Shown here: piece by piece, positions 35,733-45,017 of the stretch
Numbering within the stretch: the stretch's first letter is position 1
How the letters are laid out: each line of letters begins with the position of its first letter
Assembly (NCBI RefSeq): GCF_003577475.1
Contig: NZ_QPEP01000011.1
Location: 62,001 to 126,000 of the forward strand
Length of the DNA: 64,000 bases
Reading direction: 5' to 3'
From: Salinibius halmophilus
GTDB lineage: Bacteria > Pseudomonadota > Gammaproteobacteria > Pseudomonadales > Natronospirillaceae
Position numbers and translations under genes: made by a program
The notes under the pieces: model-generated
What the model saw: only the letters and a program-made list of their open reading frames with translations
What the model was told of the DNA's origin: nothing
Databases searched by the model: none

Positions 35733-36701
35733 CTAGCCTCGATCAATTCTTGGGAAAAGTGGCGCCCAAATTGGAGACTCTCTATTATAAATAGCTGGCA
35801 TGTTATTAGGCGCGTTGCTATACATTATTACCGTACCTCCAAGGTCATTATAGCCAAACTTTCCATTATTAGGGCTGCTTTCTATTTTATGAAAATTATC
35901 ATCGATGACCTTTCTTATTTCCTTGAAGGTGATGGGCTCACCTTCGTTTGGCGACTTTGAAATAAGAGATGATCTATCAATTGTCATTATAGGAGATATC
36001 GTAACTTTATCTTTGAGAGTAGAAGATATATTTTGCAATCCTTTCTCGCAAATGACAAGCGGAATGAAAAGTATAGGAATGTTTATAAGGTTGCAAATAG
36101 GCTCTAGGGCTTTTAGAGCTTGGTCACCAGAACCAACAAAGTCTTCAATAGCTACTAGGTAGTCAATTTTATTATCGTAAATGTATTGCTGTATTTTGCT
36201 AGGTGCTGCAAACGCAGAAAGACTAGATAGATCGGGCCTTAATCTCTTTCCGGAAATCTTGTTTTGGTGTAGGAAAGAGTTGATTTTAAGACTGTCAGTT
36301 ATTGGACAGAACCAGCACTTATCAATAGCTTCTGTGATCTTTGTTTTATAATCCTGATCAAGAAATGATAAGTTTTTTTGCTTTATAATATATTCAGGTA
36401 GATTTCGATGGCACGCTACACGGTATAGCTCTCGATATTCATCCTGGGTTAAGAAAATGAGATATTGAACTGATTTAAAGGCGATCCATCGCTCTTGTAC
36501 TGTGTCGTAACAGGATAACCATCGCTCCATTCGATCAAGGAAGTCTCCACTTGAATCGCAAGACTCTAATGGTGCGGGCTCGTAGTCGTTATAAACAAAC
36601 TTTGCCATATGCTCATAAAACTGCTTTAGAGCGGATGCTTTAGAAGATATTGACTCATCTTCTCCATATAAAAGTAGTTCATCAATATAGCTGTCTGTCA
36701 T
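35733..36701 (-). CDS. Phosphoribosyltransferase-like protein of the acquired operon
   Basis: 322 residues. The diagnostic stretch is YLVAIEDFVGSGDQALKAL (181-199), which fits the PRPP-binding loop of type I phosphoribosyltransferases (hydrophobic strand, two acidic residues or E-D, then a Gly-Ser-Gly turn). The C-terminal GGTVIMYSNAPNNMPAIYN...WAPLFPR tail is typical of the PRTase-like class seen in conflict systems (PRTase-CE). The N-terminal 150 residues are helical with a WFCP segment. The start at 36701 leaves four bases after the methyltransferase stop. The substrate is unknown. Confidence 0.8.
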   Translation of the reverse strand: MTDSYIDELLLYGEDESISSKASALKQFYEHMAKFVYNDYEPAPLESCDSSGDFLDRMERWLSCYDTVQERWIAFKSVQYLIFLTQDEYRELYRVACHRNLPEYIIKQKNLSFLDQDYKTKITEAIDKCWFCPITDSLKINSFLHQNKISGKRLRPDLSSLSAFAAPSKIQQYIYDNKIDYLVAIEDFVGSGDQALKALEPICNLINIPILFIPLVICEKGLQNISSTLKDKVTISPIMTIDRSSLISKSPNEGEPITFKEIRKVIDDNFHKIESSPNNGKFGYNDLGGTVIMYSNAPNNMPAIYNRESPIWAPLFPRIDRG

Positions 36702-36705
36702 AAAA

Positions 36706-37878
36706 CTATAAAACCTTAAGTATCGATTCAGCAAGTGCTTTAGCAAGTGGTGGCGGAACAGCATTGCCGATCATTTTAAACTGATTATGGATAGAGCCAA
36801 AAAATTCAAAGCTATCCGGAAAGCCTTGGATTTTTGCAGCTTCTCGAACTGTAAAGCCCCTGTGTTGAGTTGGGTGAAGGAAATTTTTTGGATTTCCAAA
36901 AGTAGTGTCTACAGTAGGTGAAAAGCCATCGTAGAAAGGCCTTTTATATTTTCCATTGAATCTATGGCTTAAATCTATGTACCCATCTTTTTTCGTTATG
37001 TAGCCTTTTTTTACCAGAGAGAGAATTTGTTTGTCTAGCTCATATCCACAGTGTTGCTTTAACTGTTCTAGTTCTACGGGATCTGCATCACCATTCGAGC
37101 GTCGCCTTAAACGCCGGCGTAGTTTTGAAATTGTTACTAAAAGTAGCTTCTCTTCTGCAGAGGTAGTGCCAAATACTTCTGGTATGTCCCAAGTGTGTAC
37201 GCTTCGGTCACCTAGTCGAACATCGCATAGCTTTTTACCCTGTGCAATTGCCTTACTAATTTTTAACTGATCAGAGCTTAGCTGAAAGTTCTTCGGTATG
37301 TCTTCTGGATCAATTTTGTTATTGCCAATATAGTGGCCTAACCCCTTAGCATTTTGTTTTATTGGATCCAGTTGGAAGTCTTTTTTCCCTAAACGAGCCA
37401 CTAAGAAAACACGTTTTCTTTGTTGAGGAACATTGAAGTTTGAGGCATCTAGAACAATTGTTTTTGTCCAGTAACCATTATTCTGAAGCTGCCTCTCTGC
37501 CTTTTCCCAATTATTTCGAAAGACGCCTTGAATGGCACCAACAACGTTCTCCAGCACGATTATTGGAACTCTACTTTCGGTGCCTGCATCAATTGCTTTA
37601 AATAAAAGATTGTTTCTAGGATCATCTACCCTTCGTTTTCCTAAAGTAGAATATCCTTGGCAAGGTGAGCCCGAAACTAGAACATCACAAGACTTTGGAA
37701 TAATTATCTGTTCTACGCTTAAGTCTCGTTTTTCTGCTGAGTGATGAAAATTATGATTATAAGTGTCGATTGCAGCTTGCCAGTTATCATAAGCAAAGAT
37801 CGGATTTAGTCCTGCATCTTGAAACCCAAGGTCTAGCCCTCCACAACCACAAAAAAGGCTTCCAAAGTTCACTTGCAA
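36706..37878 (-). CDS. DNA (cytosine-5-)-methyltransferase, first gene of the acquired operon
   Basis: 390 residues with the full m5C motif series: LFCGCGGLDLGFQDAG (motif I), SGSPCQGYS with nucleophile Cys73 (IV), VLENV (VI), QQRKRVFLVA (VIII) and MIGNAVPPPLAKALAESI (X). A variable target-recognition region lies between VIII and IX. The start is probably TTG at 37878 (GTG at 37872 possible); no ATG fits. No restriction endonuclease with a known nuclease motif is found nearby. The methyltransferase is likely to mark self DNA for the operon's other products. Confidence 0.93.
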   Translation of the reverse strand: MQVNFGSLFCGCGGLDLGFQDAGLNPIFAYDNWQAAIDTYNHNFHHSAEKRDLSVEQIIIPKSCDVLVSGSPCQGYSTLGKRRVDDPRNNLLFKAIDAGTESRVPIIVLENVVGAIQGVFRNNWEKAERQLQNNGYWTKTIVLDASNFNVPQQRKRVFLVARLGKKDFQLDPIKQNAKGLGHYIGNNKIDPEDIPKNFQLSSDQLKISKAIAQGKKLCDVRLGDRSVHTWDIPEVFGTTSAEEKLLLVTISKLRRRLRRRSNGDADPVELEQLKQHCGYELDKQILSLVKKGYITKKDGYIDLSHRFNGKYKRPFYDGFSPTVDTTFGNPKNFLHPTQHRGFTVREAAKIQGFPDSFEFFGSIHNQFKMIGNAVPPPLAKALAESILKVL

Positions 37879-38494
37879 CTCACTTACATTTACTAGTTTG
37901 AAACGGAGATTTTAGCTGCTTTATCGTCTGGTACAAGTTTCACCAGAAGAATCTAATTTATCAATGCTTTGCTGTCACTTGAAGAACCGGCCACGAAAGC
38001 CGTATATTGTTAGGCGGAAGATCAGAGATAAACCTAAAAATAGGCTGACCATTGGCAGGCTAAGCTCTAGAGTGATAGTAACTTCGTAATTTTTCTTACA
38101 GCTCCGAACGCCGTTGCGTTCTTCATACACCGCCTTTTCCTAATCAAATTCATGCTGAGGGAATTTGCTCATAACGAAGCAGCATAGGTTTTCGCTGATC
38201 ATGGTACGTGCGCTATGTGGGTTCGCGATATGCTTGTATGGCGCATGGCTATGATCGTGCGAGTGACCCTCTGACTGGTACTCGGCATGGTGGTGTTGAA
38301 CGTTGACTTCGCCGAGGGCTAGGCGGTTTTTGAAGCCACCGAGTAGTCCAACGCTTGCAGTTCGCAGGCTTGTGAATTATTCGCGTAGCGGATGTTTGTT
38401 AACATGTGACACCCAAACACATGTCGCCAAACATTTTGACCAAAAACACGACCAAAATGATTTAGCGACCTACGATTTTTCATCAAATTATCAC
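37879..38494. other. Gene-poor right border of the acquired operon
   Basis: 616 bp without a credible gene. The first approximately 130 bp should hold the operon promoter. On the minus strand, about 38150-38345 encodes a histidine-rich stretch (QHHHAEYQ, GHSHDHSHA) ending in a stop but lacking a start in frame, so it looks like a gene remnant. Near the mtfA end are two palindromes, ACATGTG/CACATGT (38402-38424) and CATTTTG/CAAAATG (38432-38459). Confidence 0.5.
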
Positions 38495-39310
38495 CTATCG
38501 CCAAGTCAGAGGGTCAACCTTGTAATAGTGTTTCAACTGGTCGTACAAGGCTTTGTGTTGTTCGTGCATGTCGGCTGGGCGCTCGAAGAAGGTTTCTGAG
38601 GCGACGGCAAAGAACTCGGCTTCATTGGTGGCACCATAGTAGTCGAGCAGAGTGGGTAGGCGGCGAGCAACGGCTTTTTTGTGGCGGTCAAACTGTCGTT
38701 GCATCACGTTAAACCAGTCTTGATATTGTGCTTTCGAACTTAATCTTGGGGCGCCATTAGCAGCCCCTGTTTCTTGGTCGAGCTGGTGGGCAAACTCATG
38801 AATAATTAAGTTGTGCCCGTCTTCGGCATCGGCGGCACCTTCTTGGGTGTGCTGCCATGAAAGAATTACTTTGCCAATGTCCCAAGATTCGCCTAATAGC
38901 ACTCGGGTTTGTTCGTGCCACACACCTAGGGCATCCACATGTGGGTTGTTGGCAACAAATGCGGTGGGTAATACATATATTGAATGTAGCTTTTCAAAGT
39001 AATTGGTTTTGCGGTTCAGCAGCAGAAGGCAAGCTTGGGCAGCAATGGTGACGCGGATTTCGTCGGTCATCGCTAGGCCGTCTTGGCCATAAAAGTCTTT
39101 TTCGGCCAAGAATACCAGCATATGGCGCTTGAGCTGCAACTGCAGGTCGGCGGGCATCTGATTAAAGTACGGCACGTTCTTGCGAATAATTTGCCGCCAT
39201 TCTTTCGGGAAGGGTTGGTTAGCAATGCGCTGGCGCCTGAGCTTGATCCACAGCGGTTTACCAAAGAAATAACCAAAGCCAAGTATTGCAATTAAAATGA
39301 TTAAGGCCAT
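38495..39310 (-). CDS. mtfA: Zinc-dependent peptidase of the MtfA family
   Basis: 271 residues. An N-terminal membrane helix (about 1-20) precedes the M90 peptidase domain with the zinc motif HEFAHQLD (171-178). MtfA in E. coli binds the glucose repressor Mlc and has aminopeptidase activity; here the added helix would tether it to the inner membrane. The ATG at 39310 is preceded by a perfect AGGAGG; an in-frame start further upstream (39412) lacks support. GATES: divergent from rlmJ. Confidence 0.92.
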   Translation of the reverse strand: MALIILIAILGFGYFFGKPLWIKLRRQRIANQPFPKEWRQIIRKNVPYFNQMPADLQLQLKRHMLVFLAEKDFYGQDGLAMTDEIRVTIAAQACLLLLNRKTNYFEKLHSIYVLPTAFVANNPHVDALGVWHEQTRVLLGESWDIGKVILSWQHTQEGAADAEDGHNLIIHEFAHQLDQETGAANGAPRLSSKAQYQDWFNVMQRQFDRHKKAVARRLPTLLDYYGATNEAEFFAVASETFFERPADMHEQHKALYDQLKHYYKVDPLTWR

Positions 39311-39459
39311 GTTGCCTCCTAGGGTCATAGTAAATAGTTGGAGGCACTGGGTTTTAAAAACAAGTGTAGTGGGTAGCTGGCGTAAAAAGTGGTGAACTTC
39401 TGCTAACGTCACAAAACGATTGGCGCCTATAATGGCCTATCACATTTGAGGTCTTAGCC

Positions 39460-40290
39460 ATGCTTTCTTATCTTCATGGTTTTCATGCCGGCAATCATGC
39501 CGACGTACTGAAGCACTTTGTATTGGTGCAAGCATTTGCTCATTTTCAAAAAAAGGCGGCTTTTCACTATATCGACACGCACGCTGGCGGTGGTTTGTAT
39601 TCACTTACTAGTGAGCGTGGCCAAAAAATTGCTGAGTATGAAGATGGCATTGCAAAGATAAACTCACAGGATGAGTTTCCAGAGCCATTGGCTGAATATT
39701 TAGCGCTGATTAATACACTTAATGAAGTTGAGCTGAGTGTTTACCCTGGCTCGGCCAAAATTGCCCAACTGTTGGCACGCCAAGAAGATCAAATTCGGCT
39801 ATTTGAGCAACATCCAAAGGAGTTCGAGGCGTTAAAGCGCCAGTTTAAGCAACGAAACATTAAGCTGTACCGAGAAAACGGCTGGGATGGCTTGTTAAGC
39901 CATGTACCACCGGCCTCCAAGCGCGCCTTGGTGTTAATCGACCCTCCTTATGAAGACAAAGCAGAATACAACCTAGCGGCGGAGAAGCTGAAGCAGGTGT
40001 ATAAGCGCTTCAGCAGTGGCACCTATATGCTTTGGTACCCAATGGTAGAGCGCCCAAGAATCGATCACCTTACTCGTAGCATTAAAAAGTCGGGCATCAA
40101 AAACGTACTGTGGCTAGAGCTCAATGTGCGTGCCGATCACTCGCCTGGCATGAGTGGTAGTGGCATGATTGTGGTGAATCCACCTTGGACGCTACAAAAA
40201 GAAGCCGAGACGGTGATGCCTTGGTTGATACGCGAGCTGGCGCAAGACAATAAAGCGTCGTTTAAAAATATTATGTTGGTGGCGGAGTAG
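39460..40290 (+). CDS. rlmJ: 23S rRNA (adenine-2030-N6)-methyltransferase
   Basis: 276 residues: LSYLHGFHAGNHADVLKHFVL at the start, YIDTHAGGGLY (AdoMet loop) and LIDPPYEDK with the N6-adenine methyltransferase motif DPPY (161-164), then GMSGSGMIVVNPPWTL. It methylates A2030 in 23S rRNA. Full length for the family. Confidence 0.96.
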   Translation: MLSYLHGFHAGNHADVLKHFVLVQAFAHFQKKAAFHYIDTHAGGGLYSLTSERGQKIAEYEDGIAKINSQDEFPEPLAEYLALINTLNEVELSVYPGSAKIAQLLARQEDQIRLFEQHPKEFEALKRQFKQRNIKLYRENGWDGLLSHVPPASKRALVLIDPPYEDKAEYNLAAEKLKQVYKRFSSGTYMLWYPMVERPRIDHLTRSIKKSGIKNVLWLELNVRADHSPGMSGSGMIVVNPPWTLQKEAETVMPWLIRELAQDNKASFKNIMLVAE

Positions 40291-40302
40291 AAGCGCTCTG
40301 TC

Positions 40303-40400
40303 GTCATACCCGCGAAGGCGGGTATCTAGTTAGGGAGTTCGAATTTCAGGTTAAGTCCACTTCTGTTCGAACTAGATCCCCGATAAGAGCACTCGGGGAT
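40303..40400. repeat. REP-like palindrome cluster after rlmJ
   Basis: One hairpin ATACCCGC-N4-GCGGGTAT (40306-40325) followed by CTAGT is of the family seen after dabA, with the outer C-G pair replaced by T-A. It is joined to two more inverted repeats, AGTTCGAA/TTCGAACT (40336-40343 with 40366-40373) and ATCCCCGA/TCGGGGAT (40376-40383 with 40393-40400). Confidence 0.85.
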
Positions 40401-40486
40401 AACGACTTCGTGTTTGTACAACTACAGCTTGCCCACTTCACTATTTCTCTCTAAGCTGTTGTTATATACAGTTTAGAGTTGTCAAG

Positions 40487-41230
40487 ATGAAAGCCTTCAA
40501 AGATATCCACCAACTCGCCATTCAACGAAAGGGTGGTGAGGCTAAGTTAAACAAGCTTATCAAACCCGTGCTCACAGCCATACAGCTTAAGCAAATTGGT
40601 GATGATCGATATTTGTCGATGATGGCCAAGGCGATTAATCAAGCAGGGTTTAACTGGACGGTGATTAATAACAAGTGGCCACAGTTTGAAGAGGCATTTT
40701 TTGGTTTTAAGCCAGAGGTGCTTGAGCTGTTGTCCCCCGAGCAATGGGAAGCTTACACCGAAGACACGCGGGTAGTGCGTAACTGGCAAAAGATAAAAGC
40801 GGTGATGGAAAACGTTGGTTTAGTGCAGCAGCTTGCCCGCCAGCATGGCAGTTTTGCTAACTTTATTGCCGACTGGCCAAGCAATGATCAAGTTGGGTTG
40901 ATGTTGTATTTGAAGAAACACGGCAGTCGCTTAGGTGGCAATACTGGTCAGTGGTTTTTGCGCTCTATGGGCAAATCGAGCTTTGTATTGTCGCAAGATG
41001 TCTGCCTCGCTCTGCAGCGTGCTGGCGTGGATATTAAAACTCAGCCAACCTCGCAAAAAGAGTTAAAACTTGCCCAAGCGCAACTGAATGCTTGGGTCGA
41101 CGAGAGTGGCTTGCCGCTCACGCACGTATCGCAAATTGCTGCGTACTCTATTGGTGAAAACTATGCGGGCGAGTTCATTCAAGGCGAGATTGAGAAGTTT
41201 GAAAAGCATGAACCAAGTGTGACCAAGTAG
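40487..41230 (+). CDS. 3-methyladenine DNA glycosylase I-like protein (Tag superfamily)
   Basis: 247 residues. The Tag-type helical core is visible as MAKAINQAGFNWTVINNKWPQFEEAF, then ARQHGSFANFIADW, GGNTGQWFLRSMGK and a C-terminal AYSIGENY. Tag removes N3-methyladenine from alkylated DNA. The protein is longer than E. coli Tag (187 residues), and the zinc-binding Cys/His residues of true Tag are not obvious, so a diverged relative is more likely than a proven repair enzyme. Confidence 0.78.
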   Translation: MKAFKDIHQLAIQRKGGEAKLNKLIKPVLTAIQLKQIGDDRYLSMMAKAINQAGFNWTVINNKWPQFEEAFFGFKPEVLELLSPEQWEAYTEDTRVVRNWQKIKAVMENVGLVQQLARQHGSFANFIADWPSNDQVGLMLYLKKHGSRLGGNTGQWFLRSMGKSSFVLSQDVCLALQRAGVDIKTQPTSQKELKLAQAQLNAWVDESGLPLTHVSQIAAYSIGENYAGEFIQGEIEKFEKHEPSVTK

Positions 41231-41292
41231 TAGGTTTAAGGTTATCTTTTTGGGTAGCGTTGGCAGCATAATTAAAACAAGAGTGTATAAAA

Positions 41293-42978
41293 ATGAAGCA
41301 CGTTTTGCCTACCATCGCACTAACTGTTTTAGCGAGCACACCGGTATTGGCACAGTGGCAAGAGGGCAAGGCCTATGTTGCTGGTGAGGTTGTTGCCCAC
41401 AATGGTGGCAGCTTTCAGTGCAAGCCATTTCCATTCAACGGTTGGTGTGGTCTATCAGCCTACGAGCCGGGTGTCGGTTTTGCTTGGATGGACGCCTGGG
41501 TAGCACTCACTAGCTTGCCAAGCCCAACCGCTGTTGCAAGCCCGACAGTGGTGCCGAGCCCAACCGTGACCAGCACGCCATTGTTAACCGCTACGCCAAC
41601 GCCAGTTACAACAACGGGTATTGCACCGTTTGAGTTAGGTGTAACAAAGGCGGTGAACGGCCAAGTGTATTCTTATGGCGGCAATTGTTGGCAAGCAAAA
41701 AACTCACCTGGTGTATGGGAGTCACCACGAGAAGGCTGGTTCTGGCAACAGGTAATTTGTACGACTCCAACGGCAACCCCAACGGCAACCCCAACGGCGA
41801 CTCCAACAGCGACTCCAACAGCGACTCCAACAGCGACTCCAACAGCGACTCCAACAGCGACACCAACCGCGACACCAACCGCGACACCAACCGCGACACC
41901 AACCGCGATACCAACCGCGACTCCAACACCAACGGCAGTACCGAGTGTGGGCGTGTTGCACCAATGGGGGTTTGATGAGCATCCAATAGGGCCATATTCA
42001 GCGGCAATGTTTAAAAGCGATTGGGGGTTCTCGCCGAATACTTCTGCCGGCGTGGCTGGCGGGCGTTTGAATATTGTTGCCGACCCGTATATCGACAATG
42101 GCAACCAAGCGCTACGCGTAACCTATCAAGCGAACGGCTATGGTGGCAGCTCGGCTTCGGTATTTAAGTTTGCGATCGATGGTGATCACAATGAGTTGTG
42201 GTTGCAGTATCGCGTGATGTTCGATGCCAATTTCGACTGGGTGAAAGGTGGCAAGCTGCCTGGCTTAGCTGGTTATACCGGTACAAAACCAACGGGCTGT
42301 TTGAGTAATAACAGTATAAATGGGTTCAGTGCCCGCCTCATGTGGCGCGAAAAAGGCCATGCATTGCAATACGTTTATAATCCAGAGAAATCCGAGTATT
42401 GCGGTGACTACACCTCTTATTATCAATTCTTCACCAAGGGCGAATGGTACACGGTCACGAATCGTGTGCAGCTGAATGACATTGGCCAAGCGAATGGCCA
42501 GATTACCGCATACTTAGATGGCTTTCCGGTAGCTGAAATCAATGACTTGGTACTGCGAACCAGTAGTGAGGTAAAGGTGGATGCACTGCTGTTTGAGACG
42601 TTCTTTGGCGGTGGGTCATCGGCGTGGGCACCAAGTGAAGCCCAATATAGCTACTTTGATGACATCATCATCGCAACCAGCAACCCAATCGGGTTAATGG
42701 TTGAACAACCAAACAATGAGCCACCACTCGTTCACCCTGTTACTGACTATCAAGCGTGGCAGGTGGATGTTGGTTACGATGAGAACAGCAAAGTGTATTG
42801 GATAGATGAGCAAGGGCAATATCGTTATTTTGTTGCCCGTTATGGCATCGCGGCGGGTAAATCGCCAGCAACAGAGGCCTTGCCAGAAAGCTTTGTAGGC
42901 GTGTATAGCCCTGTTCGCTTAGATAATAATAAGCCTTGGGTGGAGGTTAATAATCCGCTTGCACCGCCAAGCTTTTAA
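41293..42978 (+). CDS. Secreted modular polysaccharide-active protein (chitin-binding-like modules, PL14-type domain)
   Basis: 561 residues with a signal peptide (cleavage near VLA-Q). Two short modules carry the aromatic pattern of CBM5/12 chitin-binding domains (WQEGKAYVAGEVVAHNGGSFQCK; AVNGQVYSYGGNCWQAK). A 55-residue Thr-Pro-Thr-Ala linker joins the second to an approximately 220-residue domain with LWLQYRVMFDANFDWVKGGKLPGLAG, the hallmark of the PL14/PL20-like jelly-roll lyases. A third small carbohydrate-binding-like module (YQAWQVDVGYDENSKVYW) ends the protein. It probably binds and cleaves a uronate-type or related polysaccharide outside the cell; substrate uncertain. Confidence 0.78.
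   Translation: MKHVLPTIALTVLASTPVLAQWQEGKAYVAGEVVAHNGGSFQCKPFPFNGWCGLSAYEPGVGFAWMDAWVALTSLPSPTAVASPTVVPSPTVTSTPLLTATPTPVTTTGIAPFELGVTKAVNGQVYSYGGNCWQAKNSPGVWESPREGWFWQQVICTTPTATPTATPTATPTATPTATPTATPTATPTATPTATPTATPTATPTAIPTATPTPTAVPSVGVLHQWGFDEHPIGPYSAAMFKSDWGFSPNTSAGVAGGRLNIVADPYIDNGNQALRVTYQANGYGGSSASVFKFAIDGDHNELWLQYRVMFDANFDWVKGGKLPGLAGYTGTKPTGCLSNNSINGFSARLMWREKGHALQYVYNPEKSEYCGDYTSYYQFFTKGEWYTVTNRVQLNDIGQANGQITAYLDGFPVAEINDLVLRTSSEVKVDALLFETFFGGGSSAWAPSEAQYSYFDDIIIATSNPIGLMVEQPNNEPPLVHPVTDYQAWQVDVGYDENSKVYWIDEQGQYRYFVARYGIAAGKSPATEALPESFVGVYSPVRLDNNKPWVEVNNPLAPPSF
41761..41935 (+). repeat. In-frame 12-bp tandem repeat encoding a TPTA linker
   Basis: About 14 copies of a 12-base unit of type ACTCCAACAGCG, with drifting variants (ACCCCAACGGCA, ACACCAACCGCG), encode repeated Thr-Pro-Thr-Ala. 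Blocks of identical variants lie side by side, as expected from slippage. The linker length is likely to vary between strains. Confidence 0.93.
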
Positions 42979-43033
42979 CCAATAGGGGTGGCCGGGCTGG
43001 GCCCGGCGCCCCAAAATTGCTTAGTCATTGGCA

Positions 43034-43447
43034 TCACCATTTAAGTGGTTTGCGCAGGGCTTTGACTTGCCCTTTTTGCGTTTTTTTATCCATGCGCTTG
43101 GTTTGCGATGAGCGCGTTGGTTTAGTGGGTTTGCGTTTCTTTTCTACTTTCGTTGCTACTTTGATCAATTCCACTAAACGCTCAATGGCGTCTTCGCGGT
43201 TTTTCTCTTGTGTGCGAAAGCTTTGCGCTTTAATGACGATAACGCCATCGCTAGTAATGCGCGAGTCGTTGAGTTTTAACAGCCGTTCTTTATAAAAAGC
43301 AGGTAAGCTCGAGTGCTGAATATCGAAGCGCAGATGTATAGCACTAGACACCTTATTCACGTTCTGCCCACCGGCGCCTTGTGCGCGAATGGCGGTCATC
43401 TCAACTTCCCAGTCGCCTAGCTGCACGTTGTTGGAGATATGAATCAT
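43034..43447 (-). CDS. arfB: Alternative ribosome-rescue factor B
   Basis: 137 residues. The GGQ catalytic motif of release factors is in [15 protein letters not shown] (Gly26-Gly27-Gln28), and the basic C-terminal tail ([20 protein letters not shown]) is the part that enters the empty mRNA channel. It hydrolyses peptidyl-tRNA on stalled ribosomes. It lacks codon-recognition domains, as expected for ArfB/YaeJ. Confidence 0.96.
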   Translation of the reverse strand: MIHISNNVQLGDWEVEMTAIRAQGAGGQNVNKVSSAIHLRFDIQHSSLPAFYKERLLKLNDSRITSDGVIVIKAQSFRTQEKNREDAIERLVELIKVATKVEKKRKPTKPTRSSQTKRMDKKTQKGQVKALRKPLKW

Positions 43448-43539
43448 ATCTACTCCCCTATGGTTGCTGTGCGCTGGTTTGAGAGGCGGCCGGATAATAC
43501 CACAGGTATTGGTGCTGTGCGGGCATGAACAACAAAAAA

Positions 43540-44865
43540 TTATTGAAAACTCGCCATTCGCCAGCAGTCTCGGCCTGCGTGTTTGGCTTGGTATAACAAC
43601 TGGTCGGCTTGGCTTAATAACTTATCAATCTCGGCGATTTTATAGATATTCAACACACCACTACTAATGGTCACGGTGACTGGGCGATCTTCTTGGCGGA
43701 AACTAATTGCACGTGTGGCTCGCCCAAGAATAGACGGCCAGTGCTCTAGGTTATCGTCTTGAATGGGAATCATGACGGCAAACTCTTCACCGCCCAAACG
43801 TGCAAATAAAGCGTTGTTGGGGATCAGTGACTTCACTTTTAACGCAAGCTCGGTCAAAACTCGATCCCCAGAGCCATGGCCAAAGGTGTCATTAATTTGC
43901 TTAAAGTGGTCAAGGTCAAACAAAATAAGCTGAACAGGCAATTGGTTCGCCAACATGCGCTCGGCTGTAGGTTTAAAGGCGCGCCGATTTAATGCTGCGG
44001 TCAGCGGGTCATAGTGCGCTTGCTCGGTTAGCAACTCATTGGCGATGCGAAGGTCTCTGGTTTGCGCCGCAACGGTTCGCCGAAGCTGGAGTATGTACAC
44101 CAAGGCTAACAGCAAGCTCGCACCAATGGCCACCGGCCACATGTACACTGGGTATTCGGTGCGTGTTTCAGCATGAAACCAGCGGCCGGTAATTTGGTTA
44201 AGTTCTTCGGCTGTGATCACCGACGTATCTATGGTTAGGCCACTATCTTTTGCGGTGGCAAACTGCACGGGGCCGCTATAAAGGTGGCGAATAGGAAAGA
44301 ACAGATTAAACTCTTCGGCCAAATAGAGGTAATAGTTAGCCACCTGCATATCTGCAACAAAGGCTTTTACTTTTCCAGCCAGTGCAGCCTCTAATAGGGC
44401 CGCGTTGTTTGGGTAAAGTACCCGAATAGCTTTAGGATAAGTTTGTTTAACAAAGGCTTCTTCGGCGCCTTGCGCCACTACGGCAATTTCACCACCAATG
44501 GCATACTCTTCAATGTTTCGGCCAAGCAAGTCGTAATGCAAGTATAGTTGTGCATCGAGATTGGTAATTGCACTGCCAAAATCCAGATATTCTGCCCGCT
44601 CCTCTAAATAAATGAGACCGGCGTGAATATCGGCTTCGCCATTGCGCATTAGCTCTAAGGATTCGCCCCAGTCAACTAGTTCAAAGCGAATGGTTTGCCC
44701 AGTTTTTTCACCGTATAGTTGCCAGTAGTCAATAAGCAGGCCCGCTGGGCGGCCATTATGGTCTAGGTAAGAATACGGCTTCCATGCCACAGAGTTAGTG
44801 ACTACTAACTCGGCTACGGCTATATTGGTAATTAACAATAGAAAAAGCGCACGAATCGTTTTCAT
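43540..44865 (-). CDS. Diguanylate cyclase with periplasmic substrate-binding sensor
   Basis: 441 residues. A signal peptide (to about residue 18) is followed by a family 3 solute-binding domain ([21 protein letters not shown]) of about 210 residues, a membrane helix (about 237-257) and a GGDEF domain with active site GGEEF in RLGGEEFAV. It should make cyclic di-GMP in response to a periplasmic ligand. An inhibitory RxxD site (RATR-like) is not clear. Confidence 0.93.
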   Translation of the reverse strand: MKTIRALFLLLITNIAVAELVVTNSVAWKPYSYLDHNGRPAGLLIDYWQLYGEKTGQTIRFELVDWGESLELMRNGEADIHAGLIYLEERAEYLDFGSAITNLDAQLYLHYDLLGRNIEEYAIGGEIAVVAQGAEEAFVKQTYPKAIRVLYPNNAALLEAALAGKVKAFVADMQVANYYLYLAEEFNLFFPIRHLYSGPVQFATAKDSGLTIDTSVITAEELNQITGRWFHAETRTEYPVYMWPVAIGASLLLALVYILQLRRTVAAQTRDLRIANELLTEQAHYDPLTAALNRRAFKPTAERMLANQLPVQLILFDLDHFKQINDTFGHGSGDRVLTELALKVKSLIPNNALFARLGGEEFAVMIPIQDDNLEHWPSILGRATRAISFRQEDRPVTVTISSGVLNIYKIAEIDKLLSQADQLLYQAKHAGRDCWRMASFQ

Positions 44866-45017
44866 TGCATCGGTTTCACTTCCATTTTTGAACAGTGTAC
44901 CAGTGGCATGTGACGCTAAGTATAGACCGAGTATGAAATCTACAATTTATTAACTATTTTTGAATAATAATAAAAAATTGTAATTAATATTGAAATATTA
45001 ATAAAAATTATTAATTT

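Noticed and set aside
38009-38015. GTTAGGC resembling an integron attC core
   Set aside because: No matching RYYYAAC partner at attC distance and no integrase or cassette pattern nearby.
37879-38300. tRNA or attachment site at the right border of the operon
   Set aside because: No cloverleaf-compatible sequence or flanking direct repeat could be found by eye on both sides.
41606-42104. Several long minus- and plus-strand frames across the TPTA region
   Set aside because: They are shadows of the 12-bp tandem repeat inside the secreted lyase-like gene.
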